Part shown: one piece after another, positions 19,632 to 28,327 of the stretch
How positions within the stretch are numbered: position 1 is the stretch's first letter
Layout: each line of letters starts with the position of its first letter
Source: Mycobacterium sp.
GTDB lineage: Bacteria; Actinomycetota; Actinomycetes; Mycobacteriales; Mycobacteriaceae
DNA: 37,776 nt
Assembly: GCF_019247635.1 (NCBI RefSeq)
Contig: NZ_JAFBAR010000104.1
Span: 1-37,776, forward strand
Direction: 5' to 3'
The notes under the pieces: model-generated
The model's database searches: none
What the model was told of the DNA's origin: nothing
What the model saw: the letters and a program-made list of their open reading frames with translations, nothing else
Position numbers and translations under genes: made by a program

Positions 19632-21419
19632 GTGCAGTACGACGTGATCATCCGCGACGGCTTGTGGTTCGACGGTGCCGGCAGCGCTCCGCAGATCCGA
19701 ACCCTGGGCATTCGCGACGGCGTGGTCGCCGCGGTATCTGCGACGGCGCTGGACGAGACCGACTGCCCAGAGGTGATCGACGCGGCGGGCAAGTGGGTCG
19801 TGCCCGGGTTCATCGACGTGCACACCCATTACGACGCGGAGATACTGCTGGATCCCGGTTTGCGCGAATCGGTGCGCCACGGCGTCACCACCGTGCTGCT
19901 GGGCAACTGCTCGCTGTCTACGGTCTACGCCGACTCCGAGGACGCCGCCGACCTGTTCAGCCGGGTCGAGGCGGTGCCGCGACAGTACGTCCTCGGTGCT
20001 CTGCAGGGAAACAGGACATGGTCGACGGCCGCGGAATACGTCGCGGCGATGGATGCGCTGCCGCTCGGGCCGAATGTTGGTTCGCTGCTTGGACATTCGG
20101 ATCTGCGAACCGCGGTGCTGGGACTGGACCGTGCCACCGACGACAGTGTCAGACCCACCGAGGCCGAACTGGAGAAGATGGCGAAGCTGCTCGACGAGGC
20201 GCTCGACGCCGGGGTGCTCGGCATGTCGGGGATGGATGCCGCGATCGACAAACTCGACGGCGACCGCTTCCGGTCGCGCGCGCTGCCGTCCACCTTTGCG
20301 ACATGGCGCGAGCGGCGTCGACTCATCAAGGTGTTGCGCAAGCGCGGCCGGATCCTGCAGAGCGCGCCCGACGTCGAGAACGCGGCCTCCGCCCTGCTGT
20401 TCTTCCTGAGCAGTAGCCGAATGTTCGGACGCCGCAAGGCAGTTCGGATGAGCATGCTGGTGTCCGCCGACGCTAAGTCGATGCCGCAGGCGGTGCACGT
20501 CTTCGGGCTCGGCACCCGGATCCTCAACAAGCTGCTGGGCTCCAGCGTGCGCTTCCAGCACCTGCCGGTCCCGTTCGAGTTGTACTCCGACGGAATCGAC
20601 CTGCCGGTTTTCGAGGAGTTCGGCGCCGGAACGGCGGCGCTGCATCTGCGTGAACAAATCGAACGCAACGATCTGCTGGCCGATAAGTCCTACCGGCGCC
20701 GGTTCCGCCGCGAGTTCGATCGCATCAAGCTCGGACCGTCGTTGTGGCACAAGGACTTTCACGACGCAATGATTGTCGACTGCCCGGACCGGTCGTTGAT
20801 CGGCAAGAGCTTCGGCACTATCGCCAAGGAGCGGGGCCTGCACCCGCTCGATGCTTTCCTCGACGTGCTCGTGGAGAACGGCGAGCGCAACGTGCGATGG
20901 ACGACGATCGTCGCCAACCACCGGCCCAAGCAGCTCAACAAGCTGGCCGCCGAGCCGAGCGTCCACATGGGCTTCTCCGACGCCGGTGCGCATCTGCGCA
21001 ACATGGCCTTTTACAACTTCCCGTTGCGCCTGCTCAAGCGCACGCGGGACGCCGACCGGGCCGGGACACCCTTCCTGTCCATCCAGCGAGCTGTCCACCG
21101 CCTCACCGGCGAACTCGCCGAGTGGTTCGGTATTAACGCGGGCACGCTGCGCGAAGGCGACCGTGCGGACTTCGTCGTTATCGACCCGTCCCACCTGGAC
21201 GAATCGGTGGACGGCTACCACGAGGCAGAGGTGCCCTTCTACGGCGGCCTGCGGCGAATGGTCAATCGCAACGACCAGACGGTGGTCGCGACGGGCGTGG
21301 GCGGCGCCGTGGTCTTCCGTGCCGGGCACTTCCGCGACGGTTATGGGCAGACGGTGAAGTCGGGCCGGTATCTGCGGGCGGGCGAGCGCCAGCCGGCCCA
21401 GTTAAGTCTGTCGGCCTGA
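19632..21419 (+). CDS. N-acyl-D-amino-acid deacylase-type amidohydrolase (Rv2913c-like)
   Basis: A 595-residue member of the amidohydrolase-3 / D-aminoacylase family. It opens with the strand pattern YDVIIRDGLWFDGAG typical of the N-terminal beta-sandwich. Metal ligands follow: HTH in GFIDVHTHYDAE, the cysteine in LLGNCSLS (the position of the D-aminoacylase zinc cysteine) and the late aspartate in GFSDAGAH. Such enzymes release D-amino acids from N-acyl forms or open cyclic amides; the substrate here is unknown. GTG 19632 has GGGAGG about 7 nt upstream. It ends one base before the TetR start, so the two are an operon and the regulator probably controls this enzyme. Confidence 0.9.
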   Translation: MQYDVIIRDGLWFDGAGSAPQIRTLGIRDGVVAAVSATALDETDCPEVIDAAGKWVVPGFIDVHTHYDAEILLDPGLRESVRHGVTTVLLGNCSLSTVYADSEDAADLFSRVEAVPRQYVLGALQGNRTWSTAAEYVAAMDALPLGPNVGSLLGHSDLRTAVLGLDRATDDSVRPTEAELEKMAKLLDEALDAGVLGMSGMDAAIDKLDGDRFRSRALPSTFATWRERRRLIKVLRKRGRILQSAPDVENAASALLFFLSSSRMFGRRKAVRMSMLVSADAKSMPQAVHVFGLGTRILNKLLGSSVRFQHLPVPFELYSDGIDLPVFEEFGAGTAALHLREQIERNDLLADKSYRRRFRREFDRIKLGPSLWHKDFHDAMIVDCPDRSLIGKSFGTIAKERGLHPLDAFLDVLVENGERNVRWTTIVANHRPKQLNKLAAEPSVHMGFSDAGAHLRNMAFYNFPLRLLKRTRDADRAGTPFLSIQRAVHRLTGELAEWFGINAGTLREGDRADFVVIDPSHLDESVDGYHEAEVPFYGGLRRMVNRNDQTVVATGVGGAVVFRAGHFRDGYGQTVKSGRYLRAGERQPAQLSLSA

Positions 21420-21420
21420 G

Positions 21421-22014
21421 ATGGCCAGGACCCAGCAGCAACGCCGCGAGGAAACCATCGGGCGGCTGCTCGACGCGAGCATCGCCACGATCGTCGAGAT
21501 CGGATACGCGCGGGCATCCGCCGCCGTGATCGCCAAGCGGGCGGGGGTGTCGGTGGGCGCCCTGTTCCGGCACTTCGAAACGATGGGCGATTTTATGGCC
21601 GCGACGGCGTCGGAGGTGCTGCGTCGTCAACTGGAGACGTTAACCGAGCAGGTCGCCGAGATACCGGCCGACCAGCGGGCGCTGGAAGCGGCACTGGCAA
21701 TCGTGCGGGACATCACCAGCGCCCCGACCAACGCCGTGCTCTACGAGTTGATGATCGCCGCACGCACCGACGAGAAGCTCAAGGCCACGTTGCAGCACGA
21801 ACTCGGCCAGTACGCCGCGAAGATCCACGACACCGCGCGGGCGCTGCCCGGGGCCGAAAGCTTTCCCGCGGAGACATTTCCGGTCCTGGTGACGCTGTTG
21901 ACCAACGTGTTTGACGGGGCCGCGATCGTGGAAGAGGTGCTGCCACAGCCCGACATCGCGGACAAGCGCATCCCGGTGCTGACGGCGCTGCTCACCGCGG
22001 CGCTGCCGAACTGA
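21421..22014 (+). CDS. TetR/AcrR-family transcriptional regulator (Rv2912c-like)
   Basis: A 197-residue TetR-type repressor. The helix-turn-helix lies at about residues 28-50 (SAAVIAKRAGVSVGALFRHFETMGDFM), with the usual recognition segment GALFRHF. The C-terminal part is an all-helical ligand and dimer domain with no recognised specificity. ATG 21421 follows the deacylase stop after one base, so translation is coupled. Its 3' end faces dacB2 with only 12 bp between stops. An operator may be the small inverted repeat before the deacylase gene, which is inference. Confidence 0.92.
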   Translation: MARTQQQRREETIGRLLDASIATIVEIGYARASAAVIAKRAGVSVGALFRHFETMGDFMAATASEVLRRQLETLTEQVAEIPADQRALEAALAIVRDITSAPTNAVLYELMIAARTDEKLKATLQHELGQYAAKIHDTARALPGAESFPAETFPVLVTLLTNVFDGAAIVEEVLPQPDIADKRIPVLTALLTAALPN

Positions 22015-22026
22015 GCTGCGGCGCTC

Positions 22027-22911
22027 TCAGAGCATGCCGATGCTGGACTGCGGATTGAGCGCGAAACCCCAGTCGAACAAACTGCCGGCCTGGTCCCAAT
22101 ACGTGGGCCCGCCCGCCTTCACCAGCCCGTACATCATCGCGATGACCAACCGGCGGCCGCCGCGGGCCGCGGCGCCCACGAACGTCTTGCGGGCGGCATC
22201 GGTGAACCCGGTCTTGCCGCCGATCGCGCCGGGATAGCGCTGCAACAACTCGTCCTGGTTAACGATCGGTTGATCACCGCTATCGGTCGGGAACATCGCC
22301 GACGGCGTCACGGTGATCTGGGCGAACACCGGGTTGGCCATCGCGGCGCGGAAGATGACCGCCAGATCGTGCGCCGTCGAAGCCCCGGAACCGCCCGGCC
22401 CGTCCAGCCCCGACGGGGTTGCCGCGTGCGTGCTCACCGCGCCCAGCGACGCGGCCTTGGCGTTCATCTTGTCCACCGCGGCATCCTGGCCGCCCAGCAG
22501 GTGCGCCAGCGTGTTGGCGGCGTCATTGCCCGACACCAGCAGCAGGGCGGTGAGCAGTTGGCGCGCGGTGTACGTGTGACCCGGCTTGACGCCGGCGCAG
22601 TTGCACTCGACCTGGGTGTCGGCGACGTCGGCGACGACGGTCGAGTCCAGGTTCAGCTCGTCGAGCACCACCAGCGCCAGCAACACCTTAATTGTGCTCG
22701 CGGGCGGGTGAACCACGTTCTGGTCACGGCCCGCCAACACCTGGCCGCTGTCGAGGTCGGCGACGATCCAGGTTTGCGCCGGACCGTCGGGGATGGGCAC
22801 CGAGCCGGCCGGTTGCATGCTGTCGGCCCAGGAAGTGGCGGACGTCCCGAGACCGGTCCCCGCACCGATCAAACAGAGAAGAGCAGCGATTGCGACGATG
22901 AGCTTTCGCAT
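22027..22911 (-). CDS. dacB2: D-alanyl-D-alanine carboxypeptidase DacB2
   Basis: A 294-residue low-molecular-weight penicillin-binding protein. A signal peptide of about 29 residues (hydrophobic LIVAIAALLCLIGAG) directs export. The three active-site motifs are intact: STIK (S72-K75), SGN (127-129) and KTG (233-235). The enzyme trims the terminal D-Ala from peptidoglycan stem peptides in the cell wall. ATG 22911 was chosen because it begins the signal peptide; an ATG 75 nt upstream would overlap the divergent gene. On the minus strand TAAACT (22925-22920) lies 8 nt before this ATG and no Shine-Dalgarno is seen, so the mRNA may be leaderless. It diverges from the NTF2-like gene across 73 bp. 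Confidence 0.95.
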   Translation of the reverse strand: MRKLIVAIAALLCLIGAGTGLGTSATSWADSMQPAGSVPIPDGPAQTWIVADLDSGQVLAGRDQNVVHPPASTIKVLLALVVLDELNLDSTVVADVADTQVECNCAGVKPGHTYTARQLLTALLLVSGNDAANTLAHLLGGQDAAVDKMNAKAASLGAVSTHAATPSGLDGPGGSGASTAHDLAVIFRAAMANPVFAQITVTPSAMFPTDSGDQPIVNQDELLQRYPGAIGGKTGFTDAARKTFVGAAARGGRRLVIAMMYGLVKAGGPTYWDQAGSLFDWGFALNPQSSIGML

Positions 22912-22984
22912 GGGCGCAGAGTTTAACTTCCAGGGCACCCGGACGCCTATTCGTGGTTGTGCGACCGCGGTGTTGAATCGAAGC

Positions 22985-23404
22985 ATGTTGAGCCTCGCCG
23001 AAGTTTCCGACCGGTTGGAAATCCAGCAGCTGCTGGTGGACTACTCGACCGCCATTGACCAGCGCCGATTTGACGACCTCGACAATGTGTTCACCCCGGA
23101 CGCGTACATCGACTACCGCGCGATGGGCGGCATCGACGGCCAGTACCCGGAGGTCAAGAAATGGCTGTCGGAGGTGTTGCCGAACTTTCCGGTGTACGCG
23201 CACATGCTGGGCAATTTCTCGGTGCGCATCGATGGGGACACCGCCTCGTCGCGGGTGATCTGTTTCAACCCGATGGTGCTCGGTGGCGAAAAAAACCAGG
23301 TGCTGTTCTGCGGGCTGTGGTACGACGACGAGTTCGTCCGCACCCCGCAGGGTTGGCGGATGACCCGCCGCGTCGAAACCAAGACCTTCCAGAAGGTGAT
23401 GTAG
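22985..23404 (+). CDS. NTF2/SnoaL-like protein (Rv2910c-like)
   Basis: A 139-residue protein with the cone-shaped NTF2-like fold signature: an N-terminal helix pair EIQQLLVDYSTAIDQRRFDDLDNVFTPDAYIDY, then beta strands ending in LWYDDEFVRTPQGWRMTRR. This family includes SnoaL-type cyclases, dehydratases and ketosteroid isomerases, plus many without known activity; no function can be given. ATG 22985 was chosen because the family begins just before SLAEVSDRL; the longer upstream frame overlaps dacB2. TTGAAT (22973-22978), 6 nt before the ATG, may be a -10 for a leaderless mRNA. Confidence 0.85.
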   Translation: MLSLAEVSDRLEIQQLLVDYSTAIDQRRFDDLDNVFTPDAYIDYRAMGGIDGQYPEVKKWLSEVLPNFPVYAHMLGNFSVRIDGDTASSRVICFNPMVLGGEKNQVLFCGLWYDDEFVRTPQGWRMTRRVETKTFQKVM

Positions 23405-23405
23405 G

Positions 23406-23480
23406 CGCGCTCGCGATCACCACGGGGCCTGATGGTGGTGACCCGCTTCGCCCGGCTGCGCCGCGCTCGCGATCACCACG
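23406..23480. repeat. 19-bp direct repeat upstream of rpsP
   Basis: CGCGCTCGCGATCACCACG occurs at 23406-23424 and 23462-23480, 56 bp apart, in the gap between the NTF2-like gene and rpsP. The copies precede the rpsP promoter. Role unknown. Confidence 0.85.
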
Positions 23481-23502
23481 AATTTCCGCGGCAACGCCAT
23501 GT

Positions 23503-23513
23503 TCTGGCACAAT
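23503..23513 (+). promoter_or_regulatory. Putative rpsP operon promoter (-10 region)
   Basis: TCTGGCACAAT (23503-23513), with CACAAT as -10 box, is identical to the 11-mer before rplS at 26797-26807. No good -35 is seen at 17 bp. A transcript from here would have a leader of about 120 nt before the rpsP ATG. Confidence 0.5.
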
Positions 23514-23643
23514 GGGCGGCTGTCCGCCGCGCGGCCACGGTTTTTTTGGGGCTCGGTGGTCACTACACGCGAGGCAAAACCGGACCCGGGCATTCCGCCT
23601 GGCTCGCTGAATTGCAGCGTGACACACAGGAGAACGCTTAACC

Positions 23644-24183
23644 ATGGCTGTGAAGATCAAGCTCACCCGGCTTGGCAAGATCCGCAATCCCCAGTACCGA
23701 ATCGCCGTCGCCGACTCGCGCACCCGCCGCGACGGCCGCTCCATCGAGATCATCGGTCGTTACCATCCGAAGGAAGAGCCCAGCCTCATAGAGATCAACT
23801 CGGAGCGCGCGCAGTATTGGCTCTCCGTGGGAGCTCAGCCCACCGAGCCCGTGCTCAAGCTGCTGAAGGTCACCGGCGACTGGCAGAAGTTCAAGGGCTT
23901 GCCCGGCGCCGAGGGCACCCTGAAGGTCAAGCCCGCCAAGCCCAGCAAGCTCGAGCTGTTTAACGCCGCGCTGGCCGAGGCCGACGGCGGACCCACCACC
24001 GAAGCCGCCAAGCCGAAGAAGAAGGCGCCGGCCAAGAAGGCCGCCAAAGCCGCCGAACCCGCCAAGGCCGCCGAGCCCGCTGACGAGGCTCCCGCCGCCA
24101 GCGCCGAGGCCGAACCGCCGGCCGCCGCGCCCGCCGCGGCCGCCGAGCCGGCCGAGTCCGCTGAGCCCGCCCAGGAGAGCTGA
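23644..24183 (+). CDS. rpsP: 30S ribosomal protein S16
   Basis: A 179-residue S16. The core, [33 protein letters not shown], is canonical and lies within the first 85 residues or so. The C-terminal half is an Ala/Lys/Pro/Glu-rich disordered tail, common in mycobacterial S16 but absent from E. coli. S16 is an assembly protein of the 30S body. ATG 23644 follows an AGGAGAA Shine-Dalgarno 7-8 nt upstream. It is the first gene of rpsP-KH-rimM-trmD; its stop overlaps the next start in TGATG. Confidence 0.97.
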   Translation: MAVKIKLTRLGKIRNPQYRIAVADSRTRRDGRSIEIIGRYHPKEEPSLIEINSERAQYWLSVGAQPTEPVLKLLKVTGDWQKFKGLPGAEGTLKVKPAKPSKLELFNAALAEADGGPTTEAAKPKKKAPAKKAAKAAEPAKAAEPADEAPAASAEAEPPAAAPAAAAEPAESAEPAQES

Positions 24184-24425
24184 TGAGTACCGTCGTCGTC
24201 GACGCCGTCGAGCACTTGGTCCGGGGGATCGTCGACAACCCCGACGACGTGCGCGTGGACATGGTGACCAGCCGGCGTGGCCGGACCGTCGAAGTGCATG
24301 TCCATCCCGACGATCTGGGCAAGGTGATCGGTCGCGGCGGACGCACCGCGACCGCGTTGCGCACGCTGGTTGCCGGTATCGGTGGCCGCGGGATCCGCGT
24401 CGACGTGGTGGACACCGACCAGTAA
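24183..24425 (+). CDS. KH-domain RNA-binding protein (KhpA-like, Rv2908c-like)
   Basis: An 80-residue single KH domain. The RNA-binding GxxG loop is GRGG in GKVIGRGGRTATALR. Proteins of this group (KhpA/YlqC) bind RNA and in other bacteria help with ribosome biogenesis and cell-envelope growth. ATG 24183 overlaps the rpsP stop by one base (TGATG), so it is translationally coupled. Placement between rpsP and rimM is standard for Gram-positive bacteria. Confidence 0.93.
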   Translation: MSTVVVDAVEHLVRGIVDNPDDVRVDMVTSRRGRTVEVHVHPDDLGKVIGRGGRTATALRTLVAGIGGRGIRVDVVDTDQ

Positions 24426-24440
24426 GTGCGTGGAGCTCTG

Positions 24441-24962
24441 ATGGAGCTGACAGTCGGGCGTGTCGTACGAGCGCACGGCATCAACGGCGAGGTTGTCGTC
24501 GAGATCCGCACCGACGATCCCGCGGGCCGGTTTGCGCCGGGTACTACGCTGTGCGCCAAGGCCTCTCGCGGTAGGGGCAGGGATGGCCGTTATGTCATCG
24601 AGGATGTGCGCGAACATGGCGGCCGACTGCTGGTCCGGTTGGCAGGAGTGGCCGACCGCGAGGCCGCGGATGTGTTGCGCGGCAGCCTGTTCGTCATTGA
24701 CTCCGACGACCTGCCGCCGATCGACGAGCCCGACACATACTACGACCACCAGTTGGAGGGTCTTCGGGTTCGCACGGCGGCCGGCCGGGACCTCGGCGTC
24801 GTCGCCGAGGTGCTGCACACCGCGGCGGGTGAATTGTTATCGGTCAAGCGCGATTCCGGCGAGTTGCTGGTGCCGTTCGTCGGCGCGATCGTCACGTCGG
24901 TGTCGCTGGACGACGGCATGATCGAGATCGATCCGCCCGACGGCCTGCTGGATCTGAGTTAG
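24441..24962 (+). CDS. rimM: Ribosome maturation factor RimM
   Basis: A 173-residue RimM. The N-terminal barrel begins [21 protein letters not shown], and the C-terminal PRC-barrel begins near the family motif [11 protein letters not shown] and ends VEVDPP-like in [11 protein letters not shown]. RimM binds S19 and assists 30S head maturation. ATG 24441 was chosen over GTG 24426, five codons upstream, because RimM proteins start with this MEL segment and GGAG (24431-24434) lies 6 nt before it. trmD follows after 2 nt. Confidence 0.94.
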   Translation: MELTVGRVVRAHGINGEVVVEIRTDDPAGRFAPGTTLCAKASRGRGRDGRYVIEDVREHGGRLLVRLAGVADREAADVLRGSLFVIDSDDLPPIDEPDTYYDHQLEGLRVRTAAGRDLGVVAEVLHTAAGELLSVKRDSGELLVPFVGAIVTSVSLDDGMIEIDPPDGLLDLS

Positions 24963-24964
24963 TC

Positions 24965-25663
24965 GTGCTTATCGACGTCATCACGATCTTCCCGGGCTAC
25001 CTCGAGCCATTGCGACAATCGCTGCCGGGCAAGGCGATTGCCTCGGGTCTGGTGGATCTGCGGGTGCACGATCTGCGACGGTGGACCCACGACGTGCACC
25101 GTTCGGTGGACGATGCGCCCTACGGCGGTGGGCCGGGGATGGTGATGAAAGCCCCGGTGTGGGGTGAGGCGCTGGACGAAATCTGTTCGGATGAAACACT
25201 TTTGATCGTTCCGACCCCGGCCGGTGCGCTGTTCACCCAGGCGACAGCGCAGCGCTGGACCACCGAGAGCCACCTGGCCTTCGCCTGCGGTCGCTACGAG
25301 GGCATCGACCAACGCGTCGTCGAGGACGCTGCCCGGCGGATGCGCGTGCAAGAGGTCTCGATCGGCGACTACGTACTGCCGGGCGGAGAGTCGGCGGCCG
25401 TGGTGATGATCGAGGCCATGCTGCGGCTGCTGGACGGAGTTTTGGGCAATCCCGCGTCGCATCAGGATGATTCGCATTCGCCGGCCCTGCACCGGCTGCT
25501 GGAGGGCCCCAGCTACACCCGTCCGCCGAGCTGGCGTGGCCTGGACGTCCCGGAGGTGCTGCTCTCCGGTGACCACGCGCGGATTGCCGCCTGGCGTCGC
25601 GAGGTTTCGCTACAGCGCACGCGGGATCGCCGGCCCGATCTGGCCCCCGACGCGCCGGGCTAG
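24965..25663 (+). CDS. trmD: tRNA (guanine-N1)-methyltransferase TrmD
   Basis: A 232-residue SPOUT methyltransferase. Family motifs are intact: [14 protein letters not shown], the knot segment [11 protein letters not shown] and [12 protein letters not shown], which bind S-adenosylmethionine. TrmD methylates G37 of tRNAs next to the anticodon and prevents +1 frameshifts; it is normally essential. GTG 24965 lies 2 nt after the rimM stop, so the start depends on coupling. Its TAG stop shares the palindrome CTAG (25660-25663) with the stop of the convergent lppW-like gene. Confidence 0.97.
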   Translation: MLIDVITIFPGYLEPLRQSLPGKAIASGLVDLRVHDLRRWTHDVHRSVDDAPYGGGPGMVMKAPVWGEALDEICSDETLLIVPTPAGALFTQATAQRWTTESHLAFACGRYEGIDQRVVEDAARRMRVQEVSIGDYVLPGGESAAVVMIEAMLRLLDGVLGNPASHQDDSHSPALHRLLEGPSYTRPPSWRGLDVPEVLLSGDHARIAAWRREVSLQRTRDRRPDLAPDAPG

Positions 25664-26643
25664 ATGCGGCCCTCGGGAAATATCGTCTTGACGGCCTGAG
25701 TGATCGTCTGTCGGGCGCTGGCGTCGTCGGCCGTCTGCAGCGATTGGACCACCATGATGTAGCGGTGGTCCGAGCCGATCACGCCGGTGGACAGATGCAT
25801 CCAGGCGCTGCCAACACAGCACATCCAGCCTTGCTTGACCGCGACCGGCTCGGCGTACAGCCCGTCGGGGATGCCGAACCGCTGCGGATAGCCGTCGTCC
25901 CCGTTTGGCGTGGATTGGGCCAGGTCGTCGAAGATGATCCCGGCCCGCTCCGGCGGGAGACCGCCCGACCCGTTGAGCAGCATGTCGTAATAGCGGATCA
26001 GGTCGGGCACCGAGCTCAAGGTGTTCCACCAGCGCCCGTCGTTGGGTGGCGTGGTGGCCGCCAATCCGTAGCGGCTCGCGACCTGGGTAATAATGGCGTC
26101 GCCGCCGCCCTGATCCCAGAATCTCTCGGCGGCGCCGTCGTCGGACGACTGCAACATGATGTCCAGCGCTCCGCGATCCTCGGCGGACAGCGTGAACTTG
26201 CCCTCGGATTCGTGTAGCAGCAGATCGTCGGCGATAAAGAGTTTGGCCACAGAGGCCGTGCCGATGATCTGGGTGTTGCCGTTGGAGACCAGCTGGTGGG
26301 TGGCACGGTCGAGAACGGCTACCGAGAGCGTGGCACCGCTGGCGGCGGCCTCGTCGGTGGCCCGCTGGATCCGGTCCTGGACCCCGGTGAGCCCCGGGTT
26401 CGGCATCGCCGCGGGCGCACCGGTTGGCGAGATGGCCCGCAGCAGCAGTTCAACGGGCTGAGGTTGCGCTTGGGTTTGGGTTTGGGCCTGCGCTTGGATT
26501 GGGGGTTGGTACCAGCTGTAGTTATGTGCCGTCGTTGCTGCCTTCGCCGAAACCTTTGCGGCCAGGTTTGTCTCGCCGCCCGCAACGACCACCAACGTCA
26601 CCGCCACCGTTGCGGTGAGCAGCGTCAGCGGCCGTGCCCGCAT
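25660..26643 (-). CDS. lppW: LppW-like beta-lactamase-fold exported protein without lipobox cysteine
   Basis: A 327-residue serine beta-lactamase-fold protein. The SxxK motif is SVAK (131-134) after the strand GTA, SDDGA takes the SxN place, and KQGW stands near the KTG place, so classical beta-lactamase activity is doubtful. The N-terminus is a signal segment, [18 protein letters not shown]. In M. tuberculosis LppW I recall VVAGC, a lipobox; here the cysteine position is G23 (GGC, 26577-26575), so lipidation is not expected. Residues 49-63 are a Gln/Ala/Thr/Pro low-complexity run from a short DNA repeat (about 26460-26500). ATG 26643 has GGAGGA 5 nt upstream. The upstream 339 bp to rplS carry promoters only. 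Confidence 0.9.
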   Translation of the reverse strand: MRARPLTLLTATVAVTLVVVAGGETNLAAKVSAKAATTAHNYSWYQPPIQAQAQTQTQAQPQPVELLLRAISPTGAPAAMPNPGLTGVQDRIQRATDEAAASGATLSVAVLDRATHQLVSNGNTQIIGTASVAKLFIADDLLLHESEGKFTLSAEDRGALDIMLQSSDDGAAERFWDQGGGDAIITQVASRYGLAATTPPNDGRWWNTLSSVPDLIRYYDMLLNGSGGLPPERAGIIFDDLAQSTPNGDDGYPQRFGIPDGLYAEPVAVKQGWMCCVGSAWMHLSTGVIGSDHRYIMVVQSLQTADDASARQTITQAVKTIFPEGRI

Positions 26644-26778
26644 GCCTGTCCTCCGATACTTCCTCGACATCACGAACGTGTCGGGGGACGACTGCAACCG
26701 GCGCAAATTGACCCCGTTCATATGTACCATTCACCAGCGGATTTGGCGCGCCGCGAACCACCCCGATTTCCTGTGATT

Positions 26779-26807
26779 TTCACTGCAAGAGGGGTGTCTG
26801 GCACAAT
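26779..26807 (+). promoter_or_regulatory. Putative rplS promoter
   Basis: TTCACT (26779-26784), 17 bp, then CACAAT (26802-26807) within TCTGGCACAAT, the same 11-mer as upstream of rpsP. This is a good SigA-type arrangement. Transcription would begin near 26814. Confidence 0.6.
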
Positions 26808-26813
26808 TGACCA

Positions 26814-26982
26814 GTTGTCTCCACAGGCTGGCCACGGCGGTCTCTGCTCCACCCAAGGGCCGGGTTAGTTCCCGCCAGCTGCGAGATGCACCCGCAAAGC
26901 CCGAACCATCGGCTCGGTGACTGCCGCGCGTCCGCGTGTCGGCTGCTGCCGCCGACCACGACCCGCAAGGAAGTGCTCTCCA
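26814..26982 (+). promoter_or_regulatory. Long rplS mRNA leader
   Basis: About 170 nt without a supportable gene separate the promoter from rplS. It includes a hairpin GTCGGC (26938-26943) / GCCGAC (26951-26956) with a 7-nt loop, 11 nt before the Shine-Dalgarno AAGGAAG (26967-26973). L19 leaders are autoregulatory in some bacteria; whether this one is cannot be seen. Confidence 0.4.
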
Positions 26983-27324
26983 ATGAACAGGCTGGACTTC
27001 GTCGACCAGGCGTCGCTGCGCGACGACATCCCGGCCTTCAGCCCGGGTGACACTATCAACGTGCACGTCAAGGTCATCGAGGGCGCCAAAGAGCGCATCC
27101 AGGTGTTCAAGGGCGTGGTGATCCGCAGGCAGGGCGGCGGGATCCGCGAGACGTTCACGGTGCGCAAGGAGAGCTACGGCGTGGGTGTCGAACGAACCTT
27201 CCCGGTGCATTCGCCCAACATCGACCATATCGAGGTGGTGACCCGTGGCGATGTCCGTCGCGCCAAGCTTTACTACCTGCGTGAGCTTCGAGGCAAGAAA
27301 GCCAAGATCAAGGAAAAGCGCTGA
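26983..27324 (+). CDS. rplS: 50S ribosomal protein L19
   Basis: A 113-residue L19 of canonical length. It shows the SH3-like barrel block [16 protein letters not shown], the signature [21 protein letters not shown] and the basic tail [15 protein letters not shown]19 lies at the 30S-50S interface. ATG 26983 is preceded by AAGGAAG about 9 nt upstream; an in-frame ATG 66 nt earlier falls in the leader and is rejected. In many bacteria rplS follows trmD; here the minus-strand lppW-like gene lies between, as in M. tuberculosis, and rplS has its own promoter. Confidence 0.97.
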   Translation: MNRLDFVDQASLRDDIPAFSPGDTINVHVKVIEGAKERIQVFKGVVIRRQGGGIRETFTVRKESYGVGVERTFPVHSPNIDHIEVVTRGDVRRAKLYYLRELRGKKAKIKEKR

Positions 27325-27378
27325 GCGGGCACGCCTTCGCGGCAGCGCTCGCGTCGCGGACGCGCCGACCGCGCTGGC

Positions 27379-27390
27379 TACGCTGATCCT
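27379..27390 (+). promoter_or_regulatory. lepB -10 box, leaderless type
   Basis: TACGCT (27379-27384) fits TANNNT and stands 6 nt before GTG 27391, with no Shine-Dalgarno. A small hairpin GCGTC-GCG-GACGC lies upstream at 27351-27363, in the 66-bp gap after rplS. Confidence 0.5.
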
Positions 27391-28314
27391 GTGACCGAAA
27401 CCCCCGACTCCTCGCCCCGGCCGGCGCAGCCTGAACCTGGGGCCCTGCCCGACGCCGGCCAGGCGGAGCCCCAGGTCTCTACTCGCAACCCTGACGCGCC
27501 CGACGCGCTCCCCGAGAACGCCCGGGCCGACGGTGACGACGAGACGGCCGAAGCCGCCGAGAGTGACGACGCCGAGCCCGCGAAGCGCTCGGCGCTGCGG
27601 GAACTGGCGATCCTGGCGGCGATCGCGATAGTCCTCTACTACCTGATGTTGACCTTCGTGGCTCGCCCGTACCTGATCCCGTCGGAATCCATGGAACCCA
27701 CGCTGCACGGATGCACCGGCTGCGTCGGCGACCGCATCATGGTGGACAAACTCACCTACCGGTTCGGCTCACCCCAACCCGGCGACGTGATCGTCTTCAA
27801 GGGGCCGCCGAACTGGAACACCGGATACAAGTCGATCCGCTCGCCCAATCCCGCCGTGCGGTGGGTGCAGAACGCGCTCTCGTTCGTCGGATTCGTGCCT
27901 CCCGACGAGAACGATCTGGTCAAGCGCGTCATCGCGGTGGGAGGACAGACGGTGCAGTGCCGGGCCGACACCGGCTTGACTGTCAACGGCAAGCCGCTCA
28001 AGGAGCCTTTTCTGAATCCCGCCACCATGATGGCCGACCCTGCCGTCTACCCATGTCTGGGCAGCGAGTTCGGGCCGATCACCGTCCCGCCCGGACGCCT
28101 GTGGGTGATGGGCGACAACCGAACCCACTCGGCGGACTCGCGCGCCCACTGCACGAGCACCCCCGCCGACGCGCTGAAGGGCCTGCTGTGCACCGGCGAT
28201 CCCACGGCGGGGACCATTCCGGTGTCCAATGTCATCGGCAAGGCCAGGTTCATCGTGTGGCCGCCGTCGCGATGGGGTGGCGTGGGTTCGGTGAACCCCC
28301 AGCAGGGTCAGTAG
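27391..28314 (+). CDS. lepB: Signal peptidase I
   Basis: A 307-residue type I signal peptidase. An acidic, Pro-rich cytoplasmic region of about 66 residues precedes one membrane span (71-90). Catalytic S100 is in [10 protein letters not shown] and the general base K178 in [11 protein letters not shown]; the late family box [11 protein letters not shown] is present. It removes Sec and Tat signal peptides on the outer face of the membrane. Two cysteines soon after the serine (HGCTGCVGD) suggest an extracytoplasmic disulfide. The start GTG 27391 fits a leaderless transcript. rnhB begins 13 nt downstream, so the two are probably co-transcribed. Confidence 0.97.
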   Translation: MTETPDSSPRPAQPEPGALPDAGQAEPQVSTRNPDAPDALPENARADGDDETAEAAESDDAEPAKRSALRELAILAAIAIVLYYLMLTFVARPYLIPSESMEPTLHGCTGCVGDRIMVDKLTYRFGSPQPGDVIVFKGPPNWNTGYKSIRSPNPAVRWVQNALSFVGFVPPDENDLVKRVIAVGGQTVQCRADTGLTVNGKPLKEPFLNPATMMADPAVYPCLGSEFGPITVPPGRLWVMGDNRTHSADSRAHCTSTPADALKGLLCTGDPTAGTIPVSNVIGKARFIVWPPSRWGGVGSVNPQQGQ

Positions 28315-28327
28315 CCGTGGCTCGGAT

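Noticed and set aside
22912..22986. Longer dacB2 start at ATG 22986
   Set aside because: It would add 25 polar residues before a clear signal peptide and overlap the start of the divergent NTF2-like gene.
26820..26840. DnaA box near TTGTCTCCACA before rplS
   Set aside because: Two extra bases interrupt the 9-mer, so it does not match a DnaA box.
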